Positions 53,501-61,198 of a DNA stretch of 64,000 nucleotides are shown piece by piece. Below the pieces are notes generated by a model that saw nothing but the letters and a program-made list of their open reading frames with translations, was not told the DNA's origin and searched no databases. This stretch comes from CBDFHC01 sp965247585. Lineage in GTDB: Bacteria > Chloroflexota > Dehalococcoidia > Lucifugimonadales > GCA-2712585. The position numbers and the translations under genes were made by a program. Location: assembly GCA_965247585.1 (NCBI GenBank), contig CBDFHC010000001.1, forward strand, positions 1 to 64,000, written 5' to 3'. How positions within the stretch are numbered: the first letter of the stretch is position 1; every line of letters begins with the position of its first letter.

Positions 53501-53879
53501 GGTGGTGCTGTTCACGTTGGTGTTGCATGGGACGGTCTCGGTGAGAGGCTCACGGGTGGACCTGGCGGTGGTAAAGGCGCTGGGACTTTCCAGGCGGCAA
53601 TTATGGCTCAGCCTGGGGGTGGAGCGGCTGATTGTAGCGTTCTTCGGGATAGCGGTGGGGGCAGGGACAGGGCTGCTGCTGGCCCGATGGGTGCTGGATA
53701 GAACGGATATCACGCCGGGAGGGTTTCCGGCGGTGCCTCCGCATATTCTGACGGTCCAGCCCTGGTTGCTGGGGTTGGTAATGGGGTTGCTGGTGGGGCT
53801 TTCGATAGGCAGCGCGGTGATGGCGGGGGTGCTGGCGGGAAGGATCAAGAACTCTGACACGCTGCGGTTGGGACAGTGA
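50541..53879 (+). CDS. FtsX-type ABC permease (1112 aa), first of two
   Basis: A very large FtsX/MacB-like membrane protein. The first helix is WLLLMVGAFGVLAASSLISV; a large extracytoplasmic domain follows, then a helix cluster at about 335-440 (LLLFLTMLVGAMLYFLFLAM, DGVLVLLAVVLGPLLALILGL) and more helices near 480-570. A second extracytoplasmic domain (about 600-960) and a final FtsX domain (GLGLVALVLVVLFTLVLHGTV ... VDLAVVKALGLSRRQLWLSL) end it. The start is uncertain: GTG 50541, several in-frame ATGs, or ATG 50616 just before the first helix; none has a clear ribosome site. Probably works with the second permease and the ATPases at 58.5-60 kb, in lipoprotein or envelope transport. Confidence 0.85.
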   Translation: MCSGMKRMRMVATSGEGAGLAWFKTMVWLLRRRLRTHWLLLMVGAFGVLAASSLISVSDIYSRALAEGGLRHVMSNKDSASINMRVIVQERPLGPKDYPRLRSEVEGMLQEHTEWMLEGTERYGRLRDTEMSRREDELPTGSYLSRPFFLTGFQEHTRIVDGRWPEAGAVLHEDGVDMEAVIGLDAGERLRLGIDSKVYVYPFMSEPTQRITLKVVGLVEPLDDREDFWMGYPGYFDVVDVTEDRFSLPVYLREEDYLWGLGSRYPNLIGEYGWLGYFDFDVITAPVMERAEDSLAELEVGLNKGVPRTLVIAGLNNTLESYQRELTLAKVPLLLFLTMLVGAMLYFLFLAMGLLGRTRRDEASLMMSRGASGLQVWGLLLLSDGVLVLLAVVLGPLLALILGLAVVPELPSSIGGEQLNNPLSLSANMFLLSGAGAVVSFGLLIFSGSCAGRLGMVAHLNDRARPPSLPLLQRYYLDVVALGLIGLVWWQIYERGGFTARKLTGIGLEVEPSLLLGPMLAFAGIAILMLRVLPLAIRGASRVADRLGPIWLSFGLRRVARDPLPHAYLAVMLLLAGGLGTFATSVQETRSKSEEDRVLYSVGADVVVQARGTSLMEDRLAEIGEVKSFSPIYRDILQVRDKPGVGSAFLLAADSEMIENVSWFREDFADVTLGELATRIKPGKRANEGISIPGELRTLGLWARVDVPGIAPTITLRMRDARGRLGKLTMEKLDSQEWTYLEKETETWLGGLEAPLELYSISIKYVFAGGPKIGSVSIDDVTVTRVGAPDRREVVYSFEGASPWTAFPNRGLVPDEVEHSAKAARSGDTGLEFSWAEMLVDANRGAIIPLGPFPLPAVGGTPFRTGDTVRLLVGRERVPIPVEVTGEARFFPTAGRLNQAFLLVDLETYADYLRVVGLGGRQGPEEYWLELDGGEAREAAVATIREGIPSRAAIIDSEDVLEASRLDPLNGAGWWSLNGLGLVALVLVVLFTLVLHGTVSVRGSRVDLAVVKALGLSRRQLWLSLGVERLIVAFFGIAVGAGTGLLLARWVLDRTDITPGGFPAVPPHILTVQPWLLGLVMGLLVGLSIGSAVMAGVLAGRIKNSDTLRLGQ

Positions 53880-53902
53880 AGGCGGGGGTTAGCTGCTAAG
53901 TC

Positions 53903-56900
53903 ATGGGCCTGCTATCACTGTTTAACCAGTCACTGATGATCGCCATAGGGCGGATCAGGTCCGGCTGGCGCCTGGAGCTGGTGTTGTTCTTTGGGATACT
54001 GCTGGCGGTGGCGCTGATGGCCAGTGGAGTCATCTACTCTGACTATCTGGAAGAGACGACGCTACAGAGGACCCTGGAGAAGGCGAGCCCCAACGAGGCC
54101 AATGTGGCGTTCCTGAGCATAGAGCGGCTGAACCCGGTGAAGTACCAGGCTGTGCAGAAGGTGGTGGGGCGGGATATGACGCCTGGGCTGGCGCCGTTCA
54201 TGGTTGAAGAGTCGCAGTTCATGGAGACCAACACCTTCTTCTATTCAGGGCACCCGCAACTGGAGCTGGACAATGATGTGAGACCGCGGGGCAAGTTGCA
54301 GTACCTGCCGGGAATAGAGAAACGAACGCGGCTGGTGGATGGGAGGTGGCCGGTTGAACGGGAGGGCGTGATGGAGGTGGCGATAGACAGCCTGGGGCTA
54401 TTGTTGCTGGAACTGGGGGTGGGCGACGAGATGCGGATTATCCGGCCGCCGCAGACGGCGCCGATGTCCGCCAGGGTCGAGATTGTGGGGGAGTTCCAGC
54501 GGCTGGACCCCGAGGACGAGTTCTGGTACGGGATTGAAGGGGCGTTCAGCGTGCAACGGGACGACTGGGCGTCAGTGCCGATGTTCACGGCGTGGGAGAA
54601 CCTGTTCAGGGGGACGAGTATAGAGTCCGAGGCGTTGTATCCCTCTGTGAAGTGGTTCTACTACCTGGACCGGGAAGGGCTGGGTTCCGAGGATGTGGCG
54701 CCACTGAGGAACACGCTGAGGCGGATTCTGCTGGTGAAACAGGCGCAAATTCCGAACGGCTCGATATCAACCAGTCTGTTGAAGCTGCTGGACCGGTACT
54801 CCGAGCAGGTGCTGCTGGCGAGGATTCCGCTGTTCCTGCTGGTGTTTATGTCAACTGGGATACTGCTGTTCTACCTAGCGCTGGTGGGGACGGTGGTAGT
54901 GAAGGGACGCGCGGGGGAGTTGTCGCTGTTGAAGAGCCGGGGGTCAACCACGGGGCAACTGGGGCTGATGTCATTGGTGGAGGGTTTGCTGCTGGCGGCG
55001 CCGGCGATAGCGCTGGGACCGTTTCTGGCGCTGCTGGCGGTGCAGGCGCTGGGGGGTAGGCTGTTCGCGGGGGGAGAAGCGACGGCAGCGGTGGCGTCGG
55101 TATCGGCGACGGCGTTCGTGCTGGGGGCGGCCGGGGGGCTGCTGGCGGTGGGGGTATTTGTGTTGGTGACGACGCTGGCGGCGCACCGTGGGATGGTGGA
55201 GTTCAGGTATGAAGCGGCGAGGCCGGCGCAGACGCCGTGGTTGCACCGGTACTACCTGGATATTGCCATATTAGGGGCGATTGGGGTGCTGTGGTGGCAG
55301 ATACAAAGCAGGGGATCGTTCCTGGTGAGACCGCTGGGCGAGGGCAATTTGCAGATGGACTATTCGCTGTTGCTGGGTCCGGCGCTGGGGCTGCTGGCGT
55401 TCGGGTTGTTGGTGCTGCGGTTCTTCCCGATATTGGTTTCGTTGATGATGCGGCTGATAGCGCCCATAGGGGCGCCGTGGGTTGTCCATGGACTGCGCCG
55501 ACTGTCCCGGGACCCGGTAATGCCGGGTATTCTGGTTGTGCTGTTGATGATAGCCTCGGCGCTGGGTGTGGCGGTGGCGGTGCTGAGCTCAAGCGTGGAA
55601 CGAAGCCAGCGGGACCGGGCGTACTATGAGGCGGGGGCGGACCTGCGGATTGAGCACAACCCGAATCTTTTTACGACGAGTGGCGCCGACGCGGCGGCGG
55701 TGGTGAGGTCTGACCCCGGGGTAGTAGAGGCAACAGCGGTGCGACGGGAGGACGGGAGCCTGCTGACCAGCGGCAGAAGCGAGTCGATTTCCGTGCTGGC
55801 GGTGGAAAGCTCTCGGTTCGCCGACGTGGCCTGGTTCCGGGAGGACCTGGCGGGATTGGGGCTTTCAGATCTGACCGGGGTGCTGACGCCGGCCGACGCA
55901 GGGGAGGACGGGATCTTGCTGCCGGAGGATACAACGCACCTGGCGCTATGGACCCAGCCGGGCAGGTCTGATTACCGGGCGCTGGTCAGGGCGAAGGTGG
56001 AGGACAGCGAAGGGCTGATTTTCGAAATGTTTGTCGGCCAGCTAGACCGGAGGGACTGGGTGCGGCTGGAGGGCCCGGTGGCGCCGTTGCCGATACGCGG
56101 GTTGGGCAGGGCGCGGGTGACGGCGGATGTGAAGCCGCCGTTCAGGCTGCACTCGCTGTCGTTCGTGTTCGCGTCGCAGGCAACGGAGCCCAGTGTGCTG
56201 TACCTGGACCGGCTGACGGCGGTGACGCCGGACGGGGAGGAGCTGGTGACGGAGTTTGGTGAAGCGGAGGACTGGCAAACATTGGAAGATTACTCCAGGC
56301 CGGGGCTGACGGGGCTGGAACGGAGCGAATCGGTGACGCGGGAGGGGCGGGCGACGGCGGTGTACACGGCGTCACCGGCGGGGCTGGCGATCCGTGGAAT
56401 ACGTCACGGGAAGGAGCAGCGACCGCTGCCAGCGGTGGTGAGCGAATCGTTCGCCGAGCTAGCGGACGCCGAGGTGGGAGATACGGTGAATGTGCGGCTG
56501 TTCAATGTGGCGGCGCCGATCAAGCTGATGGCGGTGGCGGAGTATTTCCCAACGCTGTTCCCGCGGAATGAGCCGTTTGTGGTGTTGGAGCTGGATACGA
56601 TGAACCAGTTCTCCAGTCTGCACAGGAGTCAGAACATATCGGGGCCGGACGAGGTGTGGGTGAGGCTATTGGACCCGTTGGCGTCGCCGGAAGGCCTGGT
56701 GAGATCTTTGCGGGAGTCAGGGGTCACGGTGCAAGAGGTGCATTCGGCGGAGGAGATGGCGGCGGAGCGGCTGGGCCAGACGCTGGTGACGTCCGGGTGG
56801 GAAGGGCTCTTCGTGCTGATGTTCCTGTCAGTGGTGATGTCTGGCGTCTCCGGGGTGATGTTGTTCGCATATATGGATACGCGGGACCGGCAGACGGAGT

Positions 56901-57220
56901 TTGCGTTGCTGCGGACGTTGGGGCTTAGTCAGGCGCAGCTCCGCGGCGTGGTGTGGTTTACGCTGATGGTGGTGATGGCGGCGGGAGCGGGGCTGGGGAC
57001 GCTGATGGGAAGGGGAATGTCAGGGGCGCTGCTGCCACTGCTGGAGGTGGCGGAGGAGGGGGTTAGGGTGACGCCGCCTATGGTGCTAGAATCCAATTGG
57101 CTGGCAATAGCGGCGCCATATCTAACGATGGTGGTAGTGGCGGCGATTGCGGCGCCGTGGCTGGCGTGGCTGGCGTACAAGTTGGAGCTGCAACGGGTGC
57201 TTAGGATGGGGGCCGGATAG
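53903..57220 (+). CDS. FtsX-type ABC permease (1105 aa), second of two
   Basis: A paralogue of the upstream permease with the same layout, starting 23 bases after it at ATG 53903. First helix LELVLFFGILLAVALMASGVI; central helix cluster (about 308-440 and 455-540), two large extracytoplasmic regions, and the C-terminal FtsX domain (LFVLMFLSVVMSGVSGVMLF ... QTEFALLRTLGLSQAQLRGVV). The pair may form a heterodimer. Both keep LHRYYLDIAILGAIG(V)LWWQI-type segments (first permease: LQRYYLDVVALGLIGLVWWQI), showing common origin. No ATPase domain is fused. Confidence 0.88.
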   Translation: MGLLSLFNQSLMIAIGRIRSGWRLELVLFFGILLAVALMASGVIYSDYLEETTLQRTLEKASPNEANVAFLSIERLNPVKYQAVQKVVGRDMTPGLAPFMVEESQFMETNTFFYSGHPQLELDNDVRPRGKLQYLPGIEKRTRLVDGRWPVEREGVMEVAIDSLGLLLLELGVGDEMRIIRPPQTAPMSARVEIVGEFQRLDPEDEFWYGIEGAFSVQRDDWASVPMFTAWENLFRGTSIESEALYPSVKWFYYLDREGLGSEDVAPLRNTLRRILLVKQAQIPNGSISTSLLKLLDRYSEQVLLARIPLFLLVFMSTGILLFYLALVGTVVVKGRAGELSLLKSRGSTTGQLGLMSLVEGLLLAAPAIALGPFLALLAVQALGGRLFAGGEATAAVASVSATAFVLGAAGGLLAVGVFVLVTTLAAHRGMVEFRYEAARPAQTPWLHRYYLDIAILGAIGVLWWQIQSRGSFLVRPLGEGNLQMDYSLLLGPALGLLAFGLLVLRFFPILVSLMMRLIAPIGAPWVVHGLRRLSRDPVMPGILVVLLMIASALGVAVAVLSSSVERSQRDRAYYEAGADLRIEHNPNLFTTSGADAAAVVRSDPGVVEATAVRREDGSLLTSGRSESISVLAVESSRFADVAWFREDLAGLGLSDLTGVLTPADAGEDGILLPEDTTHLALWTQPGRSDYRALVRAKVEDSEGLIFEMFVGQLDRRDWVRLEGPVAPLPIRGLGRARVTADVKPPFRLHSLSFVFASQATEPSVLYLDRLTAVTPDGEELVTEFGEAEDWQTLEDYSRPGLTGLERSESVTREGRATAVYTASPAGLAIRGIRHGKEQRPLPAVVSESFAELADAEVGDTVNVRLFNVAAPIKLMAVAEYFPTLFPRNEPFVVLELDTMNQFSSLHRSQNISGPDEVWVRLLDPLASPEGLVRSLRESGVTVQEVHSAEEMAAERLGQTLVTSGWEGLFVLMFLSVVMSGVSGVMLFAYMDTRDRQTEFALLRTLGLSQAQLRGVVWFTLMVVMAAGAGLGTLMGRGMSGALLPLLEVAEEGVRVTPPMVLESNWLAIAAPYLTMVVVAAIAAPWLAWLAYKLELQRVLRMGAG

Positions 57221-58440
57221 GAGGGTGATGATAGGCGATAAAGGGGAGTTGAGGCGCAGGAGGGAGGCAATCCTGCATGCCGGCTGAAAGTGGCAGCACC
57301 GGGGATGAAAATCTAAGCAGGAGGGTCTTAAGGAAACGATGCGGGTGGCTATTCTGAGGCGTAATCAGCAAAGACAATGGGTACCATTATTTGACCGGAT
57401 TGCGAATCACAGGTTGGTGGTACCCACCCGCCGGCCCAGGAAGGTTTTTAGGGTTGATTAATGAGGGACACCCTCAGACTCCCGGCAGATGGGGTATTCC
57501 CCCTCTGCACTCCTCCTTTGGAGGCGTCCTTGAAGGGACGATGTATCTATTTTTGGGAGAACCGAGCGTGCCGGTTGAGGCTGGAACCACCAGGGATGAG
57601 AATCTAAGCAGGAGGCTCTTAGGGAAACGATGCGAGTGGCTATTCTGAGGCGTAATCAGCAAAGACAATGGGTACCATTATTTGAACGGATTGCGAATCA
57701 GAGGTTGGTGGTACCCACCCGCCGGCCCAGGAAGGTTTTTAAGGTTATTTCTGAGGGACACCCTCAGACTCCCGGCAGAGAGGCTGTGCCCCTCTGCACT
57801 CCTCCTTTGGAGGCGTCCTTGAAGAGACGATGTATCTATTTTTGGGAGAACCGAGCATGCCGGTTGAGGCTGGCAGCACCGGGGATGAGAATCCAAGCAG
57901 GAGGGTCTTAAGGAAACGATGCGGGTGGCTATTCTGAGGCGTAATCAGCAAAGACAATGGGTACCATTATTTGACCGGATTGCGAATCAGAGGTTGGTGG
58001 TACCCACCCGCCGGCCCAAGAAGGTTTTTAGGGTTGATTAATGAGGGACACCCTCAGACTCCCGGCAGAGAGGCTGTGCCCCTCTGCACTCCTCCTTTGA
58101 AGGCGTCCTTGAAGGGACGATGTATCTATTTTTGGGAGAACCGAGCGTGCCGGTTGAGGCTGGAACCACCAGGGATGAGAATCTAAGCATGAGGCTCTTA
58201 GGGAAACGATGCGAGTGGCTATTCTGAGGCGTAATCAGCAAAGGTGGTTGGTAGCGCTGTTTGAACGAATGGTAAATCACAGGTTGGTGGTACCCACCCG
58301 CCGGCCCAGGAAGGTTTTTGGGGTTGATTACTGAGGGACACCCTCAGACTCCCGGCAGATGGGGTATTCCCCCTCTGCACTCCTCCGTGGGGGCTTTTTA
58401 ACCGGATGATGGCAGTTATTTCCGAGGCGGTAGAATGAAA
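57221..58440 (+). repeat. Four tandem ~290-bp repeats between permease and ATPase genes
   Basis: The phrase GCG(G/A)GTGGCTATTCTGAGGC starts at 57341, 57632, 57921 and 58211 (periods 291, 289, 290). Each unit contains module A (GGTGG-TAC-CCACC; GAGGGACACCCTC; third hairpin GCAGATGGGG/CCCCCTCTGC or GCAGAGAGG/CCCCTCTGC) and, in the first three, module C. The first halves alternate in type (GGG, GAG, GGG, GAG), pointing to a two-unit duplication. No gene supported. Confidence 0.88.
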
Positions 58441-58466
58441 GGGAAGAGTAGAGGATTGGTGGAAGG

Positions 58467-59369
58467 TTGAACGATCAGAAGGACCCGCATATTCTGTGCC
58501 GCGACCTGTTTAAGATATATAAGCGGGCGGAGCTTGAGGTGGTGGCGCTGAGGGGCCTGGATATGGAGGTTGCCGTTGGAGAGCTGGTGGCCATTATTGG
58601 CTCCAGCGGCAGCGGCAAGTCCACGTTGCTCAATATTCTGGCGGGGCTGGACCGGCCTTCGGCGGGGGAGGTGCGGGTGGGGGCAAGGGACCTGCTGAAC
58701 ATATCTGACAAAGGGTTGGTGATGTACCGGCGGCTGGAGGTGGGGTTTGTGTGGCAGGTGCCGGGACGGAACCTGGTGCCGTATCTGAGCGCGGTGGAGA
58801 ATGTGTCGCTGCCGATGGCGATAGCGGGGGTAAACTCGCGGGACCGGCACGTGCGGGCGATAGGGCTGCTGGAGGCGCTGGGGTTGAAGGAGAAGTTGCA
58901 CCGGAGGCCGCACCAGCTTTCGGGCGGGGAGCAGCAGAGGGTGGCGATTGCGCTAGCGATGTCGAATTCACCGGCGCTACTGCTGGCGGACGAGCCGACG
59001 GGGGAGCTGGACACGCAGAGCGCGGCGGGTGTATTCGAGCTGTTGCAGTCGGTGAATCGGAACTCCGGTGCGACGGTGGTAATTGTCACGCACGATGTTT
59101 CGGTGGTGGATTACGTAGACCGGGTGATTAACATTCGAGACGGGAAGATAGGCTCTGAAACGGTGGTGACGAATTCGTACCAACGTGGGGTTGGCAGGGT
59201 GGCGGAGGACTTTCTGGTGGTGGATAAGGCGGGGAGGTTGCAACTGCCGCACGAGGTGATGGAGCGGTTTGGGGTGGGCTCTCGGGTCCGGCTGGGAACG
59301 GACGGAGGGCAGATCACCATTGAGGCGGCGGAAGTTAGTGACGGTCAGGACGAGGCCGATGGACGGTAA
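58467..59369 (+). CDS. ABC ATPase (MacB/LolD type) with C-terminal AbrB-like domain
   Basis: A 300-residue ATP-binding subunit starting at TTG 58467 with GGTGGAAGG upstream. Walker A GSSGSGKST (45-53), signature LSGGEQQR (151-158), Walker B LLLADEPTGELD (Asp175, Glu176) and a switch His in VTHDVSVVDY. After the ATPase, residues about 245-285 read FLVVDKAGRLQLPHEVMERF followed by GVGSRVRLGTDGGQITIE, which closely follows the SpoVT/AbrB swapped-hairpin pattern (V-D-x-x-G-R-x-x-x-P-x-E). That domain usually binds DNA and is unusual on an ABC ATPase. It overlaps the next gene by 11 bases. It probably energises the FtsX permeases. Confidence 0.9.
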   Translation: MNDQKDPHILCRDLFKIYKRAELEVVALRGLDMEVAVGELVAIIGSSGSGKSTLLNILAGLDRPSAGEVRVGARDLLNISDKGLVMYRRLEVGFVWQVPGRNLVPYLSAVENVSLPMAIAGVNSRDRHVRAIGLLEALGLKEKLHRRPHQLSGGEQQRVAIALAMSNSPALLLADEPTGELDTQSAAGVFELLQSVNRNSGATVVIVTHDVSVVDYVDRVINIRDGKIGSETVVTNSYQRGVGRVAEDFLVVDKAGRLQLPHEVMERFGVGSRVRLGTDGGQITIEAAEVSDGQDEADGR

Positions 59370-60063
59370 TCAGCCTGTTATTGTGGCGGATGGTCTGGTG
59401 CGGGTCTTCCGATCCGGGAACGAGTTGGTGGAGGCGGTGAATGGGGTGGAGTTGGAGGTTGCGGAGGGGCAGTTCCTGGCGATTGCGGGGCGGTCCGGCT
59501 CTGGAAAGACGACGCTGCTGAACCTGATGGCGGGCCTGGACCAACCTACGGAGGGGAGGGTGATGTTCCAGGGACGGGACTTGAACCGGCTGAGGGACGG
59601 GGAGTTGGTGGAGCTGAGGCGAAGGAGTATAGGGTTTGTATTTCAGTCGTTTGGGCTGCTGCCGCTGCTTTCGGCGTATGAGAATGTGGAGCTGCCGTTG
59701 CATATAGCAGGGGTGTCCGGGAGGGAGCGGCGACGCAGGGCGCTGGAGGCGTTGGAGCTGGTGGGGCTGGGCGCCAGGGCGCAGCACAGACCATTTGAGC
59801 TGTCCGGAGGGGAGCAGCAGAGGGTGGCGGTGGCACGAGCATTGGTGAACGGCCCCAAGGTGGTGTTTGCGGATGAGCCCACCGGGGAGTTGGACACGGT
59901 GACGGCGGAGGCGGTGTCTTCGATGCTGCGGCAGATACTGGTGGAGCGGGGGATTACGGTGGTGGTGGCGACGCATGACCAAACGCTGATGGCCAAGGCG
60001 GACCGGGTGGTGGAGCTGGTGGACGGGGCGCTAGTAGGCGATAAGGTGAAAGACGGATGCTAG
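59359..60063 (+). CDS. ABC ATPase (MacB/LolD type), second
   Basis: A 234-residue ATP-binding subunit from ATG 59359, overlapping the end of the previous ATPase by 11 bases. Walker A GRSGSGKT (44-51), Q-loop FVFQSFGLLPLLSAYENVELPL, signature LSGGEQQR, Walker B VVFADEPTGELD and switch His in VVATHDQTL. No extra C-terminal domain, unlike the first ATPase. A frame extending upstream to 59269 lies inside the preceding gene and is not the start. With two permeases and two ATPases the system could be a hetero-assembled exporter or lipoprotein extractor. Confidence 0.92.
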   Translation: MDGNQPVIVADGLVRVFRSGNELVEAVNGVELEVAEGQFLAIAGRSGSGKTTLLNLMAGLDQPTEGRVMFQGRDLNRLRDGELVELRRRSIGFVFQSFGLLPLLSAYENVELPLHIAGVSGRERRRRALEALELVGLGARAQHRPFELSGGEQQRVAVARALVNGPKVVFADEPTGELDTVTAEAVSSMLRQILVERGITVVVATHDQTLMAKADRVVELVDGALVGDKVKDGC

Positions 60064-60509
60064 GCTTCTGTTGGGGGGTCCTCAAGAAGCTGTTTCAGGC
60101 GGTCAAGGTCCTGGGTGATGTTGCTTTGGACGGCGCGGGAGATCATGGGTGAGGCCAACCGGTAGAATCCACCGGCATCGCCCTCTACACGGATGCGGGC
60201 AATGGTGCCGTTGGAGTCGTCCTCGAAAGCGTAGGTGACTTTCATGGGGAAGGGGCCTTTGATGGAGTGCATTTCCAGTAGCGCGTGATCCTGCAACCTG
60301 TCGATGTGCATTATGTATTCGATGCGCCTGCCCATGAATGCGGCGATACGCTGGACGCGGGAGCCCTCGGCCAGGGGAGGGTCTGTGAGGATGGAGACCT
60401 GGTTGATGCCGCTGATCCAGGATGGGTCGTTGTGGGGGTCCATGGCGTAGTCCGAGACTTGTGCTCTGGGCTTGTTGATGAGTATCTCAGCTATGACGTC
60501 TACTGTCAT
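60060..60509 (-). CDS. SRPBCC (polyketide cyclase/START-like) family protein
   Basis: A 149-residue protein. The start at 60509 (MTVDVIAEILINKPRAQVSD) is chosen for GAGAGGTG upstream; the longer frame is unlikely. The pattern V-x-A-E-I-x-I-N-K-P-x-x-x-V-x-x-Y, W-I-S-G-I, G-S-R-V-Q-R, then the C-terminal helix SPMISRAVQSNITQDLDRLKQLLE fits the SRPBCC/cyclase-dehydrase fold, which holds a hydrophobic ligand. Its stop codon overlaps that of the + strand ATPase (60060-60063), a convergent gene pair. Confidence 0.85.
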   Translation of the reverse strand: MTVDVIAEILINKPRAQVSDYAMDPHNDPSWISGINQVSILTDPPLAEGSRVQRIAAFMGRRIEYIMHIDRLQDHALLEMHSIKGPFPMKVTYAFEDDSNGTIARIRVEGDAGGFYRLASPMISRAVQSNITQDLDRLKQLLEDPPTEA

Positions 60510-60724
60510 TTGGCACCTCTCGTAGAAGAGCGCGGCCCCGGGGTGGCGGGGGGCACGCCATAGGATTGACCAGGCGCGACTATTGTAATGGCTGATGCCG
60601 GGGCGCCGGTAGGGCCGGGGGAAGGGGGGCCAAGGTTTCGCTGGTGTGATAGGGTGGATTCGAGCCAACGGGGGTGGGCGTCAGCGCGGGATTACGCCGG
60701 CCCCCCGGAGATTGGGAGGAGAAG

Positions 60725-61198
60725 ATGCCAGAGGGCCAGGCGCCGGAGCGAATTGTGCCGCAATCGTTGGGGGACTATCTGGAGGTGATGAGCAAGGCGG
60801 TATTCCAGTCAGGCATATCGTGGCGGGTGGTGGAGTCAAAGTGGCCGGGGCTTAGGGAGGCGTTCCAGGGGTTTGACGTGGAGGCGGTGGCCAGTTTTGG
60901 AGCGCCGGAGCTGGACGCATTGACGAACGATAAGAGGGTGATCAGGCACCGCCGGAAGATAGAGGCGGTGGTGAACAACGCCCGGAGGATGGCCGAGCTA
61001 GATGAGGCATACGGGGGATTCCAGAGGTATCTTCGCTCTCACCAAAGCTTTGCGGAGACGGTGAAGGAGCTGCGTGGCAATTTCAAGTACATGGGAGAGA
61101 CCGGCTGCTATTTTTTCCTGTATGTGGTGGGTGAAGAGGTGCCACCCCACGATGAGTGGAGCGCGTCTCGGAAGGGGAAGGGGAAGGGGACGGGGTAG
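60725..61198 (+). CDS. Diverged DNA-3-methyladenine glycosylase I (Tag)-like protein
   Basis: A 157-residue Tag-like protein from ATG 60725 (GGGAGGAGAAG just upstream). The segment VFQSGISWRVVESKWPGLREAF, GFDVEAVASFGAPELDAL, RRKIEAVVNNARRM and the later GNFKYMGETGCYFFL align with the Tag fold. However, the N-terminal zinc-site motif (about the first 20 residues of E. coli Tag) is missing, the usual E-G-x-Q-A-G-L-S-W is K-A-V-F-Q-S-G-I-S-W so the Glu is Ala, and the final His is kept (PPHDEW) while the following Cys is not. It may have lost zinc binding and activity, or act on something else. Ends with a GKGKGTG tail. Confidence 0.78.
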   Translation: MPEGQAPERIVPQSLGDYLEVMSKAVFQSGISWRVVESKWPGLREAFQGFDVEAVASFGAPELDALTNDKRVIRHRRKIEAVVNNARRMAELDEAYGGFQRYLRSHQSFAETVKELRGNFKYMGETGCYFFLYVVGEEVPPHDEWSASRKGKGKGTG

